Source: Bacillota bacterium (GTDB lineage Bacteria > Bacillota > Clostridia > Acetivibrionales > JAEZXR01). Taken from it: a stretch of 64,000 bases of DNA. This document shows positions 42,070 through 50,379 of this stretch, piece by piece. The notes under the pieces are model-generated. The model ran no database searches. It had not been told where the DNA came from and was given only the letters and a program-made list of their open reading frames with translations. The translations under genes were made by a program, and so were the position numbers. Within the stretch, counting starts at the first letter, position 1. Each line of letters begins with the position of its first letter. The stretch covers positions 124,001 through 188,000 of the forward strand of contig JAEZXR010000086.1 of the NCBI GenBank assembly GCA_023419605.1, given 5' to 3'.

Positions 42070-44781
42070 TCAAACCTTTAACAAGGTGTATGTTCGCAGA
42101 AGCTCTTCAAATTGATAAGCGGGAATAGGCCGGCTCAAAAGGTAGCCTTGTACCTGCTCGCAGTTATGGTACTTCAAAAAGGAGAACTCTTCTATGGTTT
42201 CCACTCCTTCGGCAACGATTTTGTGCTGCAGGTTTTGCGCCAGAGCAATGACTGCCGATGTTATGGTAGCATTGCCGGAATCGGCATGTACATTGTTTAC
42301 AAAGGACCTGTCAATCTTTAAAGTATCGATGGGAAACCTCTTCAGGTATCCCAGGGAGGAATACCCGGTACCGAAATCATCCAGGGCAATATTGATTCCA
42401 AGGTTTTTTAGGCTGTCAAGAATGCCTAGAGTATAATCCACATCTTCCATCAAGGTACCTTCCGTAAGCTCCAGCTGGAGGTACTGCGGAGGAAGCCCTG
42501 TTGTATGCAGGACTCGTTTTACCGTGTCAATCAATTTCCTGTTTTGAAAATGCCGGGCGGAAATATTTACGGAAACCGTCAAATCCCCGAAGCCGAGGGA
42601 ATGCCACTCCTTATTTTTCCTGCAGGCAGCTTCCATGACAAATTCATCAATCAGTACGATCAATCCCGATTCTTCTGCAATGGGAATAAAGTCAGAGGGA
42701 GGCACGAGGCCGAGATCCGGATGGTTCCACCGTACCAAAGCTTCCATGCCTGTGATGTTTCCGGTCTGCATATCTGCCTGCGGCTGGTAATAAACCTCCA
42801 GCTCCGAGTCCTTAATGGCATGCCTGAGCTTGGTTTCCAGTGAAAAACGTTTGAAAACCGTGGCATTCATCGTTGCCGTATACAGTTGATAACCGTTTCT
42901 TCCATTTTCCTTTGCCCTGTACAATGCCGTATCCGCATTTTTTATGAGTGTTTCCGCGTCTTCTCCATCCATGGGAAACACGCTGATGCCGATGCTCACC
43001 GTCACAGTCAATTCCACCCCTTCAATGAAAAAGGGGGCCGTCAGGTTTTCGATGATTTTGTCGGCAACCAATGCGGCATCCTCGATGCTCTTCAACTGAG
43101 GCAAAATGATGGTGAATTCATCGCCGCCCAGACGCGCGATGGTATCTCCTTCGCGCAAGGTATTGCTGAGGCGCTGCGAAACCTCTTGAAGCAGCTTGTC
43201 TCCCAGCCCGTGTCCCAGACTGTCATTGATGTTTTTGAAGTGGTCAAGGTCCAGAAACAGGACTGCCAGGAGTTCCCGGGTACGCTTTGATTGTACCAGG
43301 GCCAGCTTGAGCCTGTCATTGAACAGAATACGGTTGGGCATATCCGTCAAGGCATCATAGTACGCCATGTGGTTGATGGTCTCCTCGAACTTTTTCCTGT
43401 TGATGGCGATGGCAATCTGGCTGGAGACAAATTTCATCAACTCCATATCTTCGAGGGTGTAGGTAGTGTCGTTTGTGTAACTCTGTACGGCAATCATTCC
43501 GATGGCTTGATTGTCAATTTTTAAGGGCGTTCCCAGCCACTGCATGGGGATTTGCCCAAATATTTCAATTTCGCCTCGATGTGCCATTTCTTCGACATTT
43601 TGGTTGTTCAGGAGCAGCGTTCGATCTGTTTTGATAACGTGCTCCGTAATGCCGTTTGCAAACTTTCTGGAAGGAGTATCTGCATACCCCGTGTCAGGCA
43701 TGGTTTCATCCACCAGGTATGGAAAATGCATCATGTCCTGATGCTGGTCATAGAGTGCGATGTAAAAGTTCTTTGTATTGATAATAGTGCCAAGGGCTTG
43801 ATGAATATAGAGGATCAGAGTTTGCAGATCACTGCATGTATTTGTGGCGGAAGCGATATTATAGGCTATATTTACCCACTCGTGCTGCTTCCGTAATTCA
43901 TAGTAGGTTTTCTGCAGTTTCGTGCGCAAAGACTTAATATAGGTATTCAGCGATAAAAAGATAATGAGGGTTATCAGGGTTACCGAAATAATAATAATGG
44001 TAACCTTCAATCTTTCATAGCGTGTATAATGGTCGGAATGCTGGAGAAAATGGCTTACATAAAGTGTTTCATAAACTCCCGAGTTCTGAAGCTCCTGAAT
44101 CCTCTTGTTTAAAAATGTGACCAGCTGCGGGTTGGATTTGCTGACGCCAAAGGCCACATCAACGGGATAGAGGGAAGTGAGAGTTGGAACAATATCTCCT
44201 TTTAAGCCGTTCCTTACGAGAAGATAGTTTATTACCTGCTCATCTTCAAAAATAACATCAATGCCCCCAAATTCCAGAGCCCGCAGACATTCTTCAGTAT
44301 TTTCAAAAGCAGTATAGGTAGTAATGTTAAGTTTTTTGGATAATATGTATTCCGGGTAGTTGCCCTGTCCTACTCCGATTCTGTATTTTGCCAAGTTCTC
44401 GATGAAAATCGGTTCCGCATTCTTTCTGGTGAAGACGGCAACGCTTGTTTTAAGGACTGGAACGGAAAATAGGAGCTCCTGTTTGTTCTCAGGAGTCATA
44501 GCGGTTAAACCGCAGCTATCGATGTTTCCTTTAAGGACCCTTTCTTTGACTTTATACCATGAGTCTGCCGAATATGTCATCGGATAGGGGCTTTCCTGAA
44601 AAATTGTATTGGTAAGGTCAACAGTAAAGCCATAGACTTCAATTCCTTTCATATAGCTGTAGGGAGGATAGTTGGCATCATGTTGAAATTCAACCTGTTT
44701 GTTCTCCTCTGCGGCATGAATTGTGATGGGTGCCCATATCCATAGGAATAAAAATAAGATCAAAGCAAATTTTTTCATCAT
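42070..44781 (-). CDS. Membrane receptor with SBP_bac_3, GAF, GGDEF and EAL domains
   Basis: About 903 residues. A signal peptide is followed by a periplasmic-type family 3 solute-binding domain (about 30-260), one membrane segment (about 262-285), a GAF domain (about 315-465), GGDEF (about 470-640) and EAL (about 650-895). GGDEF is intact with I-site REGD five residues before it. EAL catalytic features are present: EALVRW, NISARHF, ELTEGTL, LDDFGTGYSSL, KIDRSFV and AEGVE. It may both make and break c-di-GMP in response to an amino-acid-like ligand. The start at 44781 (or 44778) follows GAGGA. It is monocistronic. Confidence 0.92.
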   Translation of the reverse strand: MMKKFALILFLFLWIWAPITIHAAEENKQVEFQHDANYPPYSYMKGIEVYGFTVDLTNTIFQESPYPMTYSADSWYKVKERVLKGNIDSCGLTAMTPENKQELLFSVPVLKTSVAVFTRKNAEPIFIENLAKYRIGVGQGNYPEYILSKKLNITTYTAFENTEECLRALEFGGIDVIFEDEQVINYLLVRNGLKGDIVPTLTSLYPVDVAFGVSKSNPQLVTFLNKRIQELQNSGVYETLYVSHFLQHSDHYTRYERLKVTIIIISVTLITLIIFLSLNTYIKSLRTKLQKTYYELRKQHEWVNIAYNIASATNTCSDLQTLILYIHQALGTIINTKNFYIALYDQHQDMMHFPYLVDETMPDTGYADTPSRKFANGITEHVIKTDRTLLLNNQNVEEMAHRGEIEIFGQIPMQWLGTPLKIDNQAIGMIAVQSYTNDTTYTLEDMELMKFVSSQIAIAINRKKFEETINHMAYYDALTDMPNRILFNDRLKLALVQSKRTRELLAVLFLDLDHFKNINDSLGHGLGDKLLQEVSQRLSNTLREGDTIARLGGDEFTIILPQLKSIEDAALVADKIIENLTAPFFIEGVELTVTVSIGISVFPMDGEDAETLIKNADTALYRAKENGRNGYQLYTATMNATVFKRFSLETKLRHAIKDSELEVYYQPQADMQTGNITGMEALVRWNHPDLGLVPPSDFIPIAEESGLIVLIDEFVMEAACRKNKEWHSLGFGDLTVSVNISARHFQNRKLIDTVKRVLHTTGLPPQYLQLELTEGTLMEDVDYTLGILDSLKNLGINIALDDFGTGYSSLGYLKRFPIDTLKIDRSFVNNVHADSGNATITSAVIALAQNLQHKIVAEGVETIEEFSFLKYHNCEQVQGYLLSRPIPAYQFEELLRTYTLLKV

Positions 44782-44945
44782 AGCATTCCTCATAAACCGT
44801 TGTAATGATTTCTATTTATACAATTATAGCATGCGAATGAAGGGTTTTCTACATAATTTACCAAAAAGCCGGCAGTTAATGTAAAAAAAGCGAATATGCC
44901 GCAAAGGAGATAAATGGGGGTGCTGCTAAAAAAGAAGAACATTTT

Positions 44946-44996
44946 TTGCAGTCTCTATACATCAGGTTATGGAGACATGATGTATAGAGACTGCAA
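44946..44996. other. 19-bp perfect inverted repeat after the mug gene
   Basis: TTGCAGTCTCTATACATCA pairs perfectly with the complementary arm 44978-44996 across 13 nt. It lies 5 bp past the mug stop. No T-tract follows on the minus strand, so termination would be non-canonical. Confidence 0.5.
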
Positions 44997-45001
44997 TGTG
45001 T

Positions 45002-45562
45002 TTAAGAAAGGTGTAGACGGGATTTAAGAGAGTTTAAATTTCTAAAGCATTCAAGCTGCACTTCATAGGGAATGGTATTCAAACCGCTGGGATTCGAGCA
45101 GATATAATCGGTGCTGCTCTCGAACAGACGGTGGGACTGAGCACCGGGGACAATTTTAATTTTGGACTGGGGAGTCCCCAGGAGATTGGAGACAAAAGCA
45201 CGGTAAACTCCAAAGCCGACATAGCATACAATGGAAGGCATATAACCCCGTATCAGGTTTGCCAACTCCTTGCTTCCGGCCGTAAATTCCTCGGCAGAAA
45301 TTTCAGCAGCAGACTTTGTAGGCCTTGGTACAATATTGGTTGAACCGTAGCCGTATTTCAGCAATTGATGATCCTCCTCCGGTTTTAACAGGATGGGCAA
45401 AAGGCCGGACTCATGGAGCAGTTTCCAGAACCTGTTGCTCTTCCCTGCGTAATGGTGGCCGGCTGCGGCCGAGTACAGGCCGGGGTTATATCCAACGAAA
45501 AGAATGGATAGGTTGGGCGCTACGATATCGGGGAGCGGTTTTTCAGGTATTGCATTTATCAT
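45002..45562 (-). CDS. mug: Mismatch-specific uracil/thymine DNA glycosylase, Mug type
   Basis: Mug-type enzymes remove uracil or thymine opposite guanine and other damaged pyrimidines, starting base excision repair. The 186-residue protein has the active-site motif VGYNPGLYSA (the family GINPG loop) near residue 25 and the C-terminal NPSGLN that inserts into DNA. The N-terminal 15 residues are Pro-rich. It is a single gene, divergent from dgt. Confidence 0.9.
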   Translation of the reverse strand: MINAIPEKPLPDIVAPNLSILFVGYNPGLYSAAAGHHYAGKSNRFWKLLHESGLLPILLKPEEDHQLLKYGYGSTNIVPRPTKSAAEISAEEFTAGSKELANLIRGYMPSIVCYVGFGVYRAFVSNLLGTPQSKIKIVPGAQSHRLFESSTDYICSNPSGLNTIPYEVQLECFRNLNSLKSRLHLS

Positions 45563-45762
45563 GTTTTACACCTCCAAAGTAATAAAATATGTGCTGCTAT
45601 GGTTCTTTCCACCGTTGAACTGCAAAAGAAACATCTAAGTTTTCGACATCCAACTGTAGTATTCCATAAAACGTAAAGAGTAACACGCCCGGGAAAGTTA
45701 TGGTTTTTATCCCCTCATGCCGATGATATAATAGAGTAAAAGGGATATTGAAGGAGGTCATC

Positions 45763-46914
45763 ATGTCTACGGTTTGGAGAGAAATCAGAGAAAAGCAGGA
45801 GGAGGTATTGAGTCCTTTTGCAGCCAAAAGCAGCCATTCAAAGGGAAGGGTTTTCGAAGAGGAAAAATGCCCTGTCCGGACCGACTTCGAGAGGGATTCC
45901 AATCGAATCCTGTACTCCTATGAATTTCGAAGGCTGAGGCATAAGACGCAGGTGTTTTTTAATGCAAAGAATGATCACATCTGTACGCGGATGGAACATG
46001 TTTTGAATGTCGGCTCCATTGCCGTTACCATTGCAAGAACCTTGAACCTCAACCAGGATCTGACCTATGCTATCGCACTGGGCCATGATTTGGGCCATGC
46101 ACCTTTCGGACATAGCGGAGAAAAGGTTTTGGACCGGTGCTTAAAAAAGATCAATCCGGAGTATTCCTTCCAGCACGAACTTCACAGCTTGCGGGTGGTT
46201 GACCGGTTAGCTTCGCGCATACCCAGGGAAAAAGTCAATGAAAACGGCGGGTTAAATCTGACTTTTGAAGTCCGGGACGGAATTGCCTGCCATTGCGGAG
46301 AAAAGTATAACGAGTATCAGCTTAAAAGAGATATGTCCAAGACGCTGCAGAGCCTGACCCGGTTGAAGGCAGGTTCTCAGAATCCTCATACGCTGGAAGC
46401 CTGTGTGGTCCGGCTGGTGGATAAGATTGCCTATGTGGGCCGGGATATTGAAGATGCGGTCCGTGTAAATCTGATCAATATGAATGATATTCCCAAGGAT
46501 ATAAAAGAGGAGTTGGGCTATACCAATGGGGAAATTATCAACACACTGGTCTGTGATATTATAGAGAACAGTTACGGCAAGGATTGCATCCAGCTAAGCA
46601 GAGAGAAGGGGGAGGCACTGGAGCGGCTCATTAAGGAAAATGTAAGACTGATCTACAGGGCGGATAAGATTGTTCGATACGAAAAGACTGCGGAAAACGT
46701 AATGGAAGGTTTGTTCTTTAACCTGATGGAGGTCTGCAACGATCTGGAAAAGTTAAAAAACAGCGAACTGAAGGTACATCATAAATTTTACAGTTATATG
46801 AAGGACATCGGATACACTGCGGAGGATACAAGAGAGCAGAAGGTCATCGACTTTATAGCCGGAATGACGGATAGCTTCGCCTTAAACTGTTTTGAAGAGA
46901 TTTATTGGCTATAA
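45763..46914 (+). CDS. dgt: Deoxyguanosinetriphosphate triphosphohydrolase-like protein
   Basis: This HD-superfamily enzyme cleaves dNTPs to deoxynucleosides and triphosphate. The 383-residue protein has FRRLRHKTQVF, the His of RMEHVLNV and the HD motif GHDLGHAPFGHSGE, then a C-terminal helical domain. Length matches clostridial homologues. ATG 45763 follows GGAGGTCATC; the ATG 45748 precedes that site. It overlaps in context with the next HD gene, suggesting a joint role in dNTP pool control. Confidence 0.92.
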   Translation: MSTVWREIREKQEEVLSPFAAKSSHSKGRVFEEEKCPVRTDFERDSNRILYSYEFRRLRHKTQVFFNAKNDHICTRMEHVLNVGSIAVTIARTLNLNQDLTYAIALGHDLGHAPFGHSGEKVLDRCLKKINPEYSFQHELHSLRVVDRLASRIPREKVNENGGLNLTFEVRDGIACHCGEKYNEYQLKRDMSKTLQSLTRLKAGSQNPHTLEACVVRLVDKIAYVGRDIEDAVRVNLINMNDIPKDIKEELGYTNGEIINTLVCDIIENSYGKDCIQLSREKGEALERLIKENVRLIYRADKIVRYEKTAENVMEGLFFNLMEVCNDLEKLKNSELKVHHKFYSYMKDIGYTAEDTREQKVIDFIAGMTDSFALNCFEEIYWL

Positions 46915-46935
46915 ATGATGATAGGGGGAATGAAA

Positions 46936-47526
46936 GTGGCTGGACGGAACTACCATTTTTTTGCGTTTTTATCAAGGATGAAGCATATTACCCGGTGGGG
47001 GCTCATGCGGAATACCCAGTCGGAGAACATACAGGAGCACAGCTTGCAGGTGGCGGTCATTGCCCATGCGCTGGCGCTTATCCGAAACCAGCATTTCGGT
47101 GGGGATATCAATGCCGACAGAGTGGCTGTACTGGGGATGTATCATGACTCCAATGAGATTTTTACGGGAGATCTGCCCACGCCCATAAAGTACTATAACC
47201 CGGAGATTAAAAAAGTTTATAAGGAAATTGAGAACATTTCAAAAAAGAAACTGCTGTCCATGCTGCCGGAAGAGCTGGTAGACAGCTATTCAAAAATAAT
47301 CGCCGATGAAACGGAAGATGCCTGTGAGTGGAAGTTGGTAAAGGCGGCAGATCGCATCGCAGCATATATTAAATGTGTTGAGGAGGCGAAGGTGGGGAAT
47401 CGGGAGTTTAACAAGGCCAGTGAGACGATTTATAAATCCATCCTGGAAATTGGTCTGCCGGAGGTTGATTATTTTATGAAGAATTTCATGCCCAGCTTTT
47501 TTCTGACATTGGATGAGTTGGAATAA
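46936..47526 (+). CDS. YfbR-like HD-domain 5'-deoxynucleotidase
   Basis: The 196-residue protein resembles YfbR, which dephosphorylates deoxynucleoside 5'-monophosphates. HD motifs are visible: the His of ENIQEHSLQVAVIAH and MYHDSNEI followed by GDLPTPIKY, which is diagnostic for YfbR. The GTG at 46936 is preferred because AGGGGG is 7 nt upstream; earlier ATGs at 46915-46930 are in or before that site. It lies 21 bp after dgt, so the pair could act in sequence on deoxynucleotides. Its 3' end overlaps the convergent DUF5693 gene by 58 bp. Confidence 0.88.
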   Translation: MAGRNYHFFAFLSRMKHITRWGLMRNTQSENIQEHSLQVAVIAHALALIRNQHFGGDINADRVAVLGMYHDSNEIFTGDLPTPIKYYNPEIKKVYKEIENISKKKLLSMLPEELVDSYSKIIADETEDACEWKLVKAADRIAAYIKCVEEAKVGNREFNKASETIYKSILEIGLPEVDYFMKNFMPSFFLTLDELE

Positions 47527-49235
47527 GTCCAGGCAGTCAATGCCTTATGAAGGACGATAGTGAGTAAAAGGGCTGTAAGACCGATGATCAAGCCCAGAAT
47601 AAAACCGTTCAGGGTACGGTGCACGGAAACCCTGACAGAAGTAAAGCCATGGCAGAAGCTGTTAAAAACAGAGATGATGCCGACGGTTGTCCCAAGACCC
47701 AAAGTCGCCGGAACCAGGGGTTTAGCTGTTTTTTTACATAGAAGGACAAAAATAAAAAAACAGGGATACCCCACAAGGAATTCTTTGAATCGAGGACGTA
47801 CCGTCATAAATCTTTCAAGGGTTTTACGGATATTCAATTCCAGAGCCGACGCCGGGATAAGGGAGTGGTTTCCGCTTCTGGAGAGGTAGATGTAAAATAC
47901 CGTGACTCCTGCAAGGCCCAGAAGAAGCTGGGGCAGGTTTCCTTTTTTGGCACGGATTCCACGCAGGATAAGGTCCCAGGTGCCAGGCTTGCCGAAAAGC
48001 AGCAGGTATACGGCAATAAATGCAACTAATGGAAGCGTGTAGGTTAGGAGTGAGCCGCTGAAGTTTACCAGATGCAGCGTGAAACGGACATCCGACATGG
48101 CTGCGAGAATGGAAAGAACGCCTGCGGCAGTGCACAGAGCCAGCAAAACCAGAGAATGGAGGAGCTGCGTCCCAATTTTTTTATGCAGGGCATTTTTAAG
48201 GTATACCAGAAGTATGATAACCGCAAGGGAAGGATAGAGGATGGATGCCGCAGTGGCTTCCAAGATCAGCGCGGTGGAATCCTGAAGCAGGAGGAATAGT
48301 ACGGCCGATACAATACTTGAAAACGCCATCCGCAGCCAAAATCTTCTGTCCGGTGTAAACAGATAACAAAAGCCCAGTGAGAAAGCCAGAAGAAGGTTCA
48401 ATAGAATCAGCAGAACGTGAAAAGGTCCTGGAAGCTTGGGAGAAGGGCCAAGGAATGGCTGATTGACATCATACCCCTTTTGGTCCAGCAGCGCGGAAAG
48501 CTCTGTAGAAGTGTTCAGTGGACCTTCCAGGTTTTGTGAAGCTGTTGAACTGCCGGATTGAAACGGCTGTACATAAATGAAACGGATACTTCTGTCTACC
48601 ACACCACGAAGCCAGCGAAAAAGCAGGTCTTCTTCCCCAAGGGCAGCCAGGTCTCCGGGAGGGGTGATATAAGCTCTGCCTGCAGCATAATCCATGCTGC
48701 TGATGAGGAGATCAAGGCCGGGAACAGCGGTATGGCCTGTCTGCTGGGCATTTTCCACTAAAAGCAAAATGACCCCGGATTCTTTCAGCGCAGAGACCGC
48801 AGGCGTACTATCCACAGAACCGGAGGAGGCCCAGGGCGATTCAAATTGGATATAGCGTATTCCGTAGTGAGTGATAATGTTTTTCAAGCTTTCATAATAT
48901 TTTGCGTCATGGTATACGCCTGAAATCTGGAGAATCACATCCATATCCTGTTTTCGCAGGTTATCGATAAGCTGTATATCAAAGCTGCAAATGTTTTGGG
49001 AGGACTGTGCTGCATCTTCCTTAACAACTGCGGTTTGTATGCAGGAGTCCTTCAGCTTTTGCACAAGGGACTCTATAGAATCAGTCCAGAGGGAGGCAAA
49101 TTCCTGAATATCTGCTGCGAGGATTACGGAACGGTTAGCATTTTCATTGCTGAATCTAAGCTTCACAGAAGGAAGTAAAAGCAAAAGAGTTGCAGCGAGG
49201 CAGATCCATAATACACACTTGATTCGTAGCTTCAT
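47469..49235 (-). CDS. DUF5693 membrane protein
   Basis: The 588-residue protein has an N-terminal membrane segment (about 5-23), an extracytoplasmic TIM-barrel-like region (about 40-260) with IRYIQFESPW and VVDRSIRFIYVQPF, and a C-terminal half with about eleven hydrophobic segments (about 280-575). This matches my memory of DUF5693, a Firmicutes family often near cell-surface polymer genes. Function is unknown. Its 3' end overlaps the YfbR-like gene antisense by 58 bp. Confidence 0.82.
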   Translation of the reverse strand: MKLRIKCVLWICLAATLLLLLPSVKLRFSNENANRSVILAADIQEFASLWTDSIESLVQKLKDSCIQTAVVKEDAAQSSQNICSFDIQLIDNLRKQDMDVILQISGVYHDAKYYESLKNIITHYGIRYIQFESPWASSGSVDSTPAVSALKESGVILLLVENAQQTGHTAVPGLDLLISSMDYAAGRAYITPPGDLAALGEEDLLFRWLRGVVDRSIRFIYVQPFQSGSSTASQNLEGPLNTSTELSALLDQKGYDVNQPFLGPSPKLPGPFHVLLILLNLLLAFSLGFCYLFTPDRRFWLRMAFSSIVSAVLFLLLQDSTALILEATAASILYPSLAVIILLVYLKNALHKKIGTQLLHSLVLLALCTAAGVLSILAAMSDVRFTLHLVNFSGSLLTYTLPLVAFIAVYLLLFGKPGTWDLILRGIRAKKGNLPQLLLGLAGVTVFYIYLSRSGNHSLIPASALELNIRKTLERFMTVRPRFKEFLVGYPCFFIFVLLCKKTAKPLVPATLGLGTTVGIISVFNSFCHGFTSVRVSVHRTLNGFILGLIIGLTALLLTIVLHKALTAWTYSNSSNVRKKLGMKFFIK

Positions 49236-49746
49236 TCCTTCTCATTCTCCTTCCATAGCATAGTAGTGGTTTCCATGAATAAACACTCCGTAGGGGAATA
49301 AATCCATAAGGTCGCGGAGTATGGACCTCGCCGCCGGGCCCATCTGCAATCGAATAAAAATGGAGTGCCTGTACCCGGTATAAATTATAAGTCCGATATA
49401 AAATATTATCAAGGCCGGCGTTTTTACAAATATTACCAGTTTGTTGCGGAGGTAAAAGTATCCGTGCGAAAAAACATCAAAAATATTTTAAAATCTCTCT
49501 TCATTATGTTGGCTCTTCTACTGCATTTGACAATAGTTTTCCGAGTATATATAAGCAGTTTTGCATAAAAATAAAAGGTGAACAGGAAAATTTTATATTG
49601 AATACTAACGGAATCTAATGATATAATCACATAAAAAAGCTTTGATAATTTTTAAACATACATTTTTTTACTTTCTTGAAAGGATTACTTCTAAAAAAGC
49701 AAAAAACGGGTATAATTTCAGGATGTAGGAGCATGGAGGCAGAACA
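49236..49746. other. 511-bp gap with two doubtful small ORFs
   Basis: On the minus strand 49242-49343 encodes 33 codons from ATG to TGA (MGPAARSILRDLMDLFPYG...), ending 7 bp before the DUF5693 start. Its frame stays open upstream to about 49490. On the plus strand GTG 49464 after CGGAGG opens a 34-residue hydrophobic peptide ending at 49568. Neither is recognised. The remainder (49570-49740) is AT-rich and holds the start signals of the VOC gene. Confidence 0.35.
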
Positions 49747-50157
49747 ATGAGTAATTTTAAAGGACTTGCACATATCGGTTTGTTTACTGCAGATATTGAG
49801 GAATCAAAACGCTTTTATGTGGAAAATCTGGGATTTACCCTGGAATACGAGACTGTGATGGACAAGCCAGACAATCACTGGACGAAAATGGCTTTTTTAA
49901 ATCTGAACGGTATGGTGATAGAGCTTTTACAGCATTCAGACAAAGCAAAGCATAAAACAGGAAATGATGGCTGTGTGGATCATCTCACTATTGAAGTGAA
50001 AGACCTGGAACAGGTTGTAACGGATTTGAAAGAAAAAGGTATTGTTTTTGAAACCGAAGCTCCCATTAAAATGGAAAAGCTTTTTAATGGTGCTCAGGTC
50101 ATATTCTTCCGGGGACCCAGCGGAGAGCGGCTTGAATTGTTCGAATACCTGGCATAA
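49747..50157 (+). CDS. VOC (glyoxalase I-like) family protein
   Basis: The 136-residue protein has two beta-alpha-beta-beta-beta modules. Candidate metal ligands are His in LAHIGLFT, Glu in MVIELLQHS, His in VDHLTIEV and Glu in ERLELFEY, the four positions of a glyoxalase-type metal site. It may be a lactoylglutathione lyase-like or epimerase-like enzyme; the substrate is not evident. GGAGG precedes the ATG. It stands alone before pyk. Confidence 0.85.
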   Translation: MSNFKGLAHIGLFTADIEESKRFYVENLGFTLEYETVMDKPDNHWTKMAFLNLNGMVIELLQHSDKAKHKTGNDGCVDHLTIEVKDLEQVVTDLKEKGIVFETEAPIKMEKLFNGAQVIFFRGPSGERLELFEYLA

Positions 50158-50236
50158 ATATTATCGAAAAAACAAATAATATTGTATATAAACAAAAAAC
50201 TTAATAAAATTACCGATAACTTTGGTGAAAATTTTG

Positions 50237-50265
50237 TTGATTTTTGTAGTGCTTATATGTATTAT
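50237..50265 (+). promoter_or_regulatory. pyk promoter
   Basis: TTGATT (50237-50242) and TATTAT (50260-50265) are spaced 17 bp. The start would be near 50272, leaving a leader of about 108 nt. Confidence 0.5.
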
Positions 50266-50293
50266 ATAGAGTGGTATGCTTTCCTTGCATCGC

Positions 50294-50329
50294 AGCGTAG
50301 GGCATGTTCTTTGTGACCTTACGCTTTTT
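50294..50329 (+). terminator. Terminator-like hairpin in the pyk leader
   Basis: AGCGTAGGG pairs with CCTTACGCT (one G-T pair), followed by TTTTT, between the likely promoter and the pyk ribosome binding site. It could attenuate transcription of pyk. Confidence 0.55.
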
Positions 50330-50379
50330 ATGTGTAACTTAGTTTTTTCATTTACATAAACTTTTGGAGGGTAAAAGAT

